Shown here: positions 58,525 through 64,000 of the stretch, one piece after another | Layout of the letters: every line of letters starts with the position of its first letter | How positions within the stretch are numbered: the stretch's first letter is position 1 | DNA from: CAVPJW01 sp963705525 | GTDB lineage: Bacteria; Acidobacteriota; Vicinamibacteria; Vicinamibacterales; CAVPJW01 | Reading direction: 5' to 3' | Assembly: GCA_963705525.1 (NCBI GenBank) | Contig: CAVPJW010000007.1 | Span: forward strand, 682,001-746,000 | DNA: 64,000 nt | Made by a program: the position numbers and the translations under genes | The notes under the pieces: generated by a model | What the model saw: only the letters and a program-made list of their open reading frames with translations | The model's database searches: none | What the model was told of the DNA's origin: nothing

Positions 58525-61243
58525 ATGAGACGTACGTTCCGATGGTCGGCGGTGATCTATCGCGTCCTGCTCGCCGTCTATCCATCCGACTTCCGGCGGC
58601 GGTTCGGCCCTGATCTCGAAGCGGACTTCCTTCAATTGCTCGAGGAACACGGCCGTTCGGCAGGTTGGAAACGCACGCTCGTCGACATGATCCGCTCGAT
58701 GACAGCAACGCGCGCGCACGCGCATGCGGTAAGGCGACGCGTGCACCCCCACCACAACCAGGGAGAACCTCCGATGCGAGCGCTCCTCTTCGATCTCCGA
58801 CTCGCCGCGCGCGGCCTGTTCAAAGCGCCGGTCTTTACGACCGTGACCATCCTGACGCTCGCCCTGGGCATCGGGGCGAACAGTGCGATGTTCAGTCTGG
58901 TGAATGCCGCACTGCTCAAGCCTCTTGGTGTTCGCGATCCCGATCGTCTCGTCTTCATCTACGAGGGCATTCCGCAGGCCGACCTGCCCAAGATGCCGGG
59001 CTCGGTGCCCGATATTCTCGAGTTCGAACAGTACCAACGATCGTACGAATCGGTCGCCGCGTACCGCTCGGAGACGATGGAGCTGTCGGGCCTTGGCGAG
59101 CCGCGCCGGATCGACGTCACGCGAGCGAACGCTCGTCTCTTTCCCCTGCTCGGTGTCGATCCGATGCTGGGACGGGTGTTTCGCGATGACGAGGACAAGC
59201 CCGGCCAGGACCTTGCCGTCCTCAGCTATTCGTTCTGGCAGGCGAATTTTCTCGGCAACCCGGAAGTTGTCGGCACGACGATTCGGCTCGACCGGCGTTC
59301 GTACGCGATCGTCGGCATCATGCCGCCGACGTTTCAATTCCCCAAACGAGGACCCGCAGAAAACGGGGACCCCGCCGACGTCTGGATTCCGGTCGCGTTC
59401 ACGGACTACGAGCGTGAGGCCCGCGGCAGCATGTACAACAACAGCCTGATCGCGAGGTTGAAGCCTGGCGTCTCGCTCCAGCAGGCACGGGCGGAGCTCG
59501 ACGTCCTCGGCCCGCGCATTCGCGACAATTATCCAGCCGCAATCAGGAACTATTACACGCTGACGCTCGCCGCGATCCCGATGCGTGAAGAGTTGACGGG
59601 ACAGATCAGAACGCCGCTCCTGATTCTGTTCGGCGCCGTCGGACTGGTACTCCTCGTCACATGTGCGAACGTCGCGAACCTGATCCTCAGCCGCGCAGCC
59701 GCGCATCAGCACGAACTGGGCCTGCGAGTCGCCCTCGGGGCATCGCGCCCCAGGCTCTTTCAATACCTGATCTGCGAGAGCCTCCTGCTGTCGAGTGCTG
59801 GCGGGCTGCTAGGCCTCGTCGCCGCACGCATCATCGTGCAGGCGCTCCCCGCGGTACTTGCCAGCAGCCTGCCTGGTCTTCAGGGCATTTCGCTCGATTC
59901 GCGCGTGGTCGGATTCACGATGGCGGTCTGTATCGCGACAGCGGTGGTCTTCGGCGTCGTGCCTCTCATCACCGCGGATCGGGACATTTCTTGGAGGCTG
60001 CATGAGGGTGCACGAAACACTGGAGGAGACAGGAGCCGCGCGCTCCAGCGAGTTTTCGTGACGGCCACCGTGAGCCTGGCCGTCGTGCTGCTCGTCGGAG
60101 CCAGCCTGCTCGTACGAAGCTTCGCCGCCCTGGTGGCAACAGATCCGGGATTCAGCCCTGGAAGAGTCGTCACGATGACGGTAACGCCGCCCTTCGAGGC
60201 CTATCCGTCGGGCGCCAGCCTGGCACGGTTCGTCGGCGCGCTTCACGATCGGCTGCGCGCGATGCCCGGCGTGAGCCGCGTGTCTCTCTCCACCGACGTG
60301 CCGCTCGAATCGAACGAGCACCGATCGATGACGCCGGACAGTGGCGTGCTCGACCACACGCCCCCGAGCGTTGCCGTGACGTGGTCTGTACGGCGACTAC
60401 TTCGATACGTTCGGCATTCCTCTTCGAAGCGGACGCGCCTTTTCTCCCGAGGAGGACAAGGAACCGCGTCCCGTGGCCATCGTCAGCGAATCGCTGCAGA
60501 ATCACTATTGGCCGGGGAAAGATGCGGTCGGCAAGCGCATCAAGTGGGGATTGCCGTCCTCGCGCACGCCATGGTTCACGATTGTCGGCGTCGTGGGCGA
60601 TGTCAAAGATGGGCCCCTCGGATCGTCACCCGCCATGCACGTCTATGTTCCGCACAGCCGCCTGGCAGTGGAACTCGGAGACTCGTCGCCGTCCGGTTTC
60701 GGCAGGTCGATCAGGATTGCGCTCCTGGCAAACGGAGATCCGGCGTCGCTCGTTGCTCCCGGTCGCCGCGAGATCGCGGCGCTGGATGCATCGCTTCCCG
60801 TGACGCGCATCGGCACCATGGCGCAGCAGGTGACAGACTCGATCGCGCCGCAGAGTTTCAGCACGATGGTTCTCTCCGCCTTCGCGCTGGGCGCTCTTCT
60901 CCTTGCGGCGGTCGGTCTTTACGGCGTCCTTGCATTCGCCGTGACGGAGCGGCGCCGGGAAATCGGCGTCAGGATCGCGCTCGGCGCAAGTCGCCGGGCC
61001 GTTCTGGGCATGGTGGTTCACCAGGGAATGCTTCTCGTCGTGATCGGCCTGGCCGCCGGCCTGGCGGCCGCCGGTGCGCTGACGCGCGTCATGGCGTCGC
61101 TGCTCTATCGCACCGATCCCTACGATCCGTGGACCTTCATCGGCGCGCCGATCGTTCTCGCATGTGTAGGGTTCATCGCATGCTACGTGCCCGCGCGCAG
61201 GGCCGCGGGCGTCGATCCGATTGTGGCGCTCAGGAGCGAGTAG
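58525..61243 (+). CDS. ADOP-family MacB-like permease (frameshifted)
   Basis: N-terminal ADOP cap (YPSDFRRRFGPDLEADFLQLL, WKRTLVDMIRSM), then DLRLAARGLFKAPVFTTVTI with the first FtsX-type helix and MacB periplasmic domain (LGVDPMLGRVFRDDEDKPGQ, AVLSYSFWQANF). A second helix bundle follows (LLILFGAVGLVLLVTCANVA, RAAAHQHELGLRVALGASR). Near 60381 the frame changes; YGDYFDTFGIPLRSGRAF and VAIVSESLQNHYWPGKDAVG continue in the new frame to the last FtsX bundle (RRREIGVRIALGASRRAV) and stop at 61243. Restored length is about 906 residues with duplicated MacB-PCD/FtsX halves and no ATPase of its own. Likely export or envelope stress function. Confidence 0.9.
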
Positions 61244-61249
61244 GCGCCC

Positions 61250-62710
61250 TCAATCAGCTCGCGACTCTTTCGGCAAGACTGGCGGCCGTCGCTTCCCGAA
61301 CTGTGTCGCACGCTCGAAGGCGTGCGCCAGTCGAAGCACGTCCATGTCGCACAAGCGCCGACCGACGATCTGAAGGCCGACAGGCAGACCTTCCGGAGTG
61401 AATCCCGCAGGGACCGAAATCGCGGGGGATCCCGTCAGCGAGATGACATAACAGGTCGCCATCCAGTCAAGATACGTTTCCATCGCGATCCCGTTGATGT
61501 TGCGCACCCACTCCATTTCGATTGGGAAGGGCACCACCTGCACCACGGGCAGCACGAGAAAGTCATAGCGGTCGAAGAAGCGCCGGAATCGCTCCACAAT
61601 CGAACCCCTGGTCGCTTCGGCGCGTCTGACGTCTTCCTCTCGCAGCGCGAGTCCCTTTTCGATGTTCCAGACGACGGTGTCCTTCAGCAGAGCGGGATGC
61701 CTCGCGAGATCTTCCGCCCTGGTCTCGGCATACATCCACGCGCGCAGGATTTGGAACGCCTCGTCGGCGCCCGCGACGTCGGGATCTCGGTCTTCGACGA
61801 TGCACCCCAGGTCGCGAAATACGGGCCGCGCTCGTTCGCACACCTCCGTCACCGCCGCTTCGACGGGATACCTGCCCAGGTTGCGGCTCCACGCAATGCG
61901 AGTTCCAGTGACGTCGCGGTCCAGTGACTCCAGAAACACGCCGCCCGGTTGATCGAGTGAGATGGCGACGCGCGGATCCGGCCCGGCCATCACAGCCAGA
62001 AGTCGCGCCACGTCCTCGACCGAGCGGCCCATCGGTCCTTCGACGGCAAGCGGATTCTCCGGCAGCGGGCTGGGCCACGTCGGCACGCGACCCGGCGAAG
62101 GGCGGAAACCGACGACGTTGCAGAAGCTGGCGGGGTTTCGGAGGGATCCACCGAGATCGCTGCCATCGGCGAGCGGCACCATGCCCGTCGCCAGTGCGAC
62201 GGCCGCACCGCCGCTGCTGCCGCCACACGTCCTCGTGAGGTCGTACGGGTTCCGCGTGGCCCCAAACACGGCATTGAATGTCTGCGACCCTGCGCCGAAC
62301 TCGGGGGTGTTCGTCTTGCCGACGACGATGGCGCCTGCCGCCTTGAGCCGCTGCACGAAGAGACCGTCTTCCACAGGTACGAAGTCTCGATACACCCGCG
62401 ATCCAAACGTCGTCCGAATGCCCGCTGTGGGCACCAGGTCCTTGATGGCGAGGGGAAAGCCTTGGAGCGGTCCCGGCCGGGCGTCTCGTCGAGCCAGCCG
62501 TAGGTCGGCCTCACGCGCCTGATCAATAAGGCGATCCTCGTCAACGAGCGTACAGATTGCATTGACCGCCGGATTGACGCGGCCAATCCGGCCGAGGAAG
62601 GCCGTCAAGACGTCGACGACCGAAATCTCGCGCGCGTGAATCAACCGCGCCAGCTCTTTCGCGCTGGCGAAGCAGATGTCGGTGCCGAGCTGATTCGATG
62701 ATCGGGTCAT
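61250..62710 (-). CDS. Amidase-signature family hydrolase
   Basis: 486 residues from ATG 62710, with GAGG four bases upstream. Cytoplasmic (no signal peptide). Catalytic Lys in LQGFPLAIKDLVPT; the Ser-cisSer-Ser core is in TRTCGGSSGGAAVALATGMV and GSDLGGSLRNPASF. FLVLPVVQVVPFPIEMEW and SLTGSPAISVPAGFTPEGLP complete the family pattern. Six bases after the stop of the binding-protein gene on the same strand, so probably in one operon; it may hydrolyse an amide taken up by that system. Unlike the amidase at 21974-23695 it is intact. Confidence 0.91.
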   Translation of the reverse strand: MTRSSNQLGTDICFASAKELARLIHAREISVVDVLTAFLGRIGRVNPAVNAICTLVDEDRLIDQAREADLRLARRDARPGPLQGFPLAIKDLVPTAGIRTTFGSRVYRDFVPVEDGLFVQRLKAAGAIVVGKTNTPEFGAGSQTFNAVFGATRNPYDLTRTCGGSSGGAAVALATGMVPLADGSDLGGSLRNPASFCNVVGFRPSPGRVPTWPSPLPENPLAVEGPMGRSVEDVARLLAVMAGPDPRVAISLDQPGGVFLESLDRDVTGTRIAWSRNLGRYPVEAAVTEVCERARPVFRDLGCIVEDRDPDVAGADEAFQILRAWMYAETRAEDLARHPALLKDTVVWNIEKGLALREEDVRRAEATRGSIVERFRRFFDRYDFLVLPVVQVVPFPIEMEWVRNINGIAMETYLDWMATCYVISLTGSPAISVPAGFTPEGLPVGLQIVGRRLCDMDVLRLAHAFERATQFGKRRPPVLPKESRAD

Positions 62711-62714
62711 TGCC

Positions 62715-63728
62715 TCAATGACCTCGCGTGCCGGGTTGCACAAGCTCCAGGAAACGCAGGTCGGTAAACTGATCGGCACGGAGCTCGGTGTCGATCAAGC
62801 CGCGCTTCCGGCCCCACATCTGGTATTCGAGGATGCTCTGGACATCGATGGCGCCGTCGGTCTTGAAAGCGGGCCAGCAGGATTGTTCGAGCAGCGTCGG
62901 ATCGAGCCCGGTGTGCTCCAGCATGATCTGCACGTTGCGCTTCGATCTCCCCTGCTCGTACTGCCGCACGCCTTTGAGATAGGCCCGGACGAACCTCCGG
63001 CCGACTTCCGGCCGCTGGTCGAGGAGGGTCGGGCCAAAGAACAGAAAGGCGTGTTGAAAATCCGGAATGATCGCGCCGGCCGCCTTCCAGAGACGCGCTT
63101 CACCGGTCTCGAGATTGCGCGAGATCCAGGGCTCCGCCGTCGCCGCCAGATCGATGCGGCGACTCTTGAACGCCTCCGAGAGAAGGGCGTCGGGCAGGTC
63201 CACCTGCTCGACCCGATCAATATTCAACCCCGCCTGCTCGAGCGCGCGGTCCGCATAGAAGAAGGAGTAGCTCGCACGGTCGACGGCCATCACCAACCGA
63301 TCGCTCCCAGACAGCGTCAGCTTTCCCGACGCCAGCAGGTCGGTGCGCGCGAGAATGCCGTTGGCCACGCAGCCGGTGGCGGTGACGTATCCCTTGTTGG
63401 CCACGGCGCGGATCCGCGCGCCACGCGCAACGGCGTTCAGGAAGCCCGTGGTCACGCTCCCGCCGAGCACGTCGAGACGGCCTTGTGCGAGAGACGGGAT
63501 CCCTTCCGACACTTTCTGGAGTTTGACGAACTCAACCTCGAGATGCTCGCCGCGGAAGAATCCTTCGTCCTGGGCAATGAAGATCGGACCGAAGGTGAGG
63601 TATGGAAGGACGACCGCCTTGACGTGATCCAGCGGCCTCGCGGGCGCGTCATCGCCGCGGCAACCTGCGAAAATGCCGGGGCTGGCGACGAGCACAACAA
63701 CCAGCCACGTCGTCCGGCGCCAGGTCAT
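62715..63728 (-). CDS. NMT1/SsuA-like ABC transporter substrate-binding lipoprotein
   Basis: 337 residues. Lipoprotein signal with lipobox IFAGC (MTWRRTTWLVVVLVASPGIFAGC). The body has LPYLTFGPIFIAQDEGFFRG, VEFVKLQKVSEGIPSLAQGR and LDVLGGSVTTGFLNAVARGA, typical of THI5/NMT1 and SsuA/TauA binding proteins for pyrimidines, sulfonates or nitrate-like ligands. The start overlaps the upstream stop (ATGA). Matching permease and ATPase genes are not in the window. Substrate unknown. Confidence 0.85.
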   Translation of the reverse strand: MTWRRTTWLVVVLVASPGIFAGCRGDDAPARPLDHVKAVVLPYLTFGPIFIAQDEGFFRGEHLEVEFVKLQKVSEGIPSLAQGRLDVLGGSVTTGFLNAVARGARIRAVANKGYVTATGCVANGILARTDLLASGKLTLSGSDRLVMAVDRASYSFFYADRALEQAGLNIDRVEQVDLPDALLSEAFKSRRIDLAATAEPWISRNLETGEARLWKAAGAIIPDFQHAFLFFGPTLLDQRPEVGRRFVRAYLKGVRQYEQGRSKRNVQIMLEHTGLDPTLLEQSCWPAFKTDGAIDVQSILEYQMWGRKRGLIDTELRADQFTDLRFLELVQPGTRGH

Positions 63729-64000
63729 ACTGACGTCAGATCCCGCTTGGGCAGGTGAAGAGGCATCAGCTTGCCGCGCGTGCTCCAGACGGGCTCCATT
63801 CGCTTCACGCTCAAGGTTCCGGCTTGCGACCAGATGGCGCGCGCCAGATTGCCTGCATCGCTTCCCTGGCCAAGCGCGTCAAGGATCGCCTCTACGAACA
63901 CACTCTCGTCTGCCGCCGGCACGCGCGGACTGACGATGAGGCTGAGCCTGGTGAAGCCGCGCTCATCTTCCTCTTCGACGAGCTGGTAGTCCAGTGCGGA
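63725..64000 (-). CDS. C-terminal part of a putative acyl-CoA ligase (PaaK-like), cut by window edge
   Basis: The minus-strand frame is open from the window end; 91 residues are visible. Segments DYQLVEEEDERGFTRLSLIV, then VFVEAILDALGQ, and the closing VKRMEPVWSTRGKLMPLHLP resemble the small C-terminal domain of adenylate-forming enzymes of the phenylacetate-CoA ligase/CapK group, with GK as the possible catalytic Lys. The match is by pattern only and could be wrong. The stop overlaps the next ATG by four bases, so it heads the operon with the binding lipoprotein and amidase. Confidence 0.5.
   Translation of the reverse strand, partial: SALDYQLVEEEDERGFTRLSLIVSPRVPAADESVFVEAILDALGQGSDAGNLARAIWSQAGTLSVKRMEPVWSTRGKLMPLHLPKRDLTSV

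Overview
This window is GC-rich bacterial DNA that almost certainly comes from an acidobacterium, most likely one of the soil Vicinamibacteria-like lineages. The phylum call rests on a PadR regulator directly followed by an ADOP-type (acidobacterial duplicated orphan permease) MacB-like permease, paired Ser/Thr kinase-TPR proteins, a TPR / CRTAC1 / Oar-like TonB-receptor module, and an Alternative Complex III plus caa3 oxidase locus. The class-level call is inference. Coding density is high, no gap exceeds about 200 bases, and I see no tRNA, rRNA, CRISPR array, transposase or phage gene.

Layout. 1-10.9 kb: end of an M20 peptidase, an esterase, two tandem receptor-like Ser/Thr kinases, a six-helix membrane protein with a possible tubby/scramblase-like tail, a DASS carboxylate transporter and a small membrane protein. 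11-17 kb: an APC permease, then a minus-strand cluster of YbdK carboxylate-amine ligase, an ATP-grasp, a circularly permuted ATP-grasp and an M29-like aminopeptidase, which looks like an amide or peptide-making pathway. 17-24.5 kb: a His/Cys-rich exported protein and an outer-membrane-like protein, then a tightly coupled operon of S9 peptidase, VOC protein, a 49-residue small ORF, VOC protein, exported amidase and class D beta-lactamase homologue. 24.5-29 kb: M55 D-aminopeptidase, agmatinase, APC permease, a thioredoxin-fold protein that reads through an in-frame TGA (probable selenoprotein) and a zinc-ribbon protein. 29-41.7 kb: a complete respiratory operon, actABCDEF, a small membrane gene, SCO, coxBACD. 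41.9-51 kb: an exported unknown, a TonB-dependent receptor, a TPR protein and a CRTAC1 protein. 51-58 kb: CocE/NonD hydrolase, CehA-like metallohydrolase, D-cysteine desulfhydrase-type enzyme and ATP-dependent DNA ligase. 58-64 kb: PadR with an operator-like promoter, ADOP permease, amidase, NMT1-like binding lipoprotein and the end of a putative acyl-CoA ligase.

Two things stand out. First, 27838-28503 encodes a two-unit thioredoxin-like protein in which the first Cys of the second CxxC motif is TGA. A six-base-pair hairpin with loop GGTCA begins 12 bases after the TGA, as expected of a bacterial SECIS element. Second, the intergenic spaces are filled with degenerate seven-base tandem repeats (TTCTTAG-type and GAAGCCC/T-type) and short palindromes. 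Many of these fold into long hairpins between genes, and several supply the stop codon and last residues of the neighbouring gene.

About seventeen apparent frameshifts occur, some inside universally conserved motifs (for example CoxA, where two cancel). Many are one-base changes in short runs, so uncorrected assembly errors are the likeliest cause. Frameshifted genes are listed as one feature each, with the break positions in the evidence.
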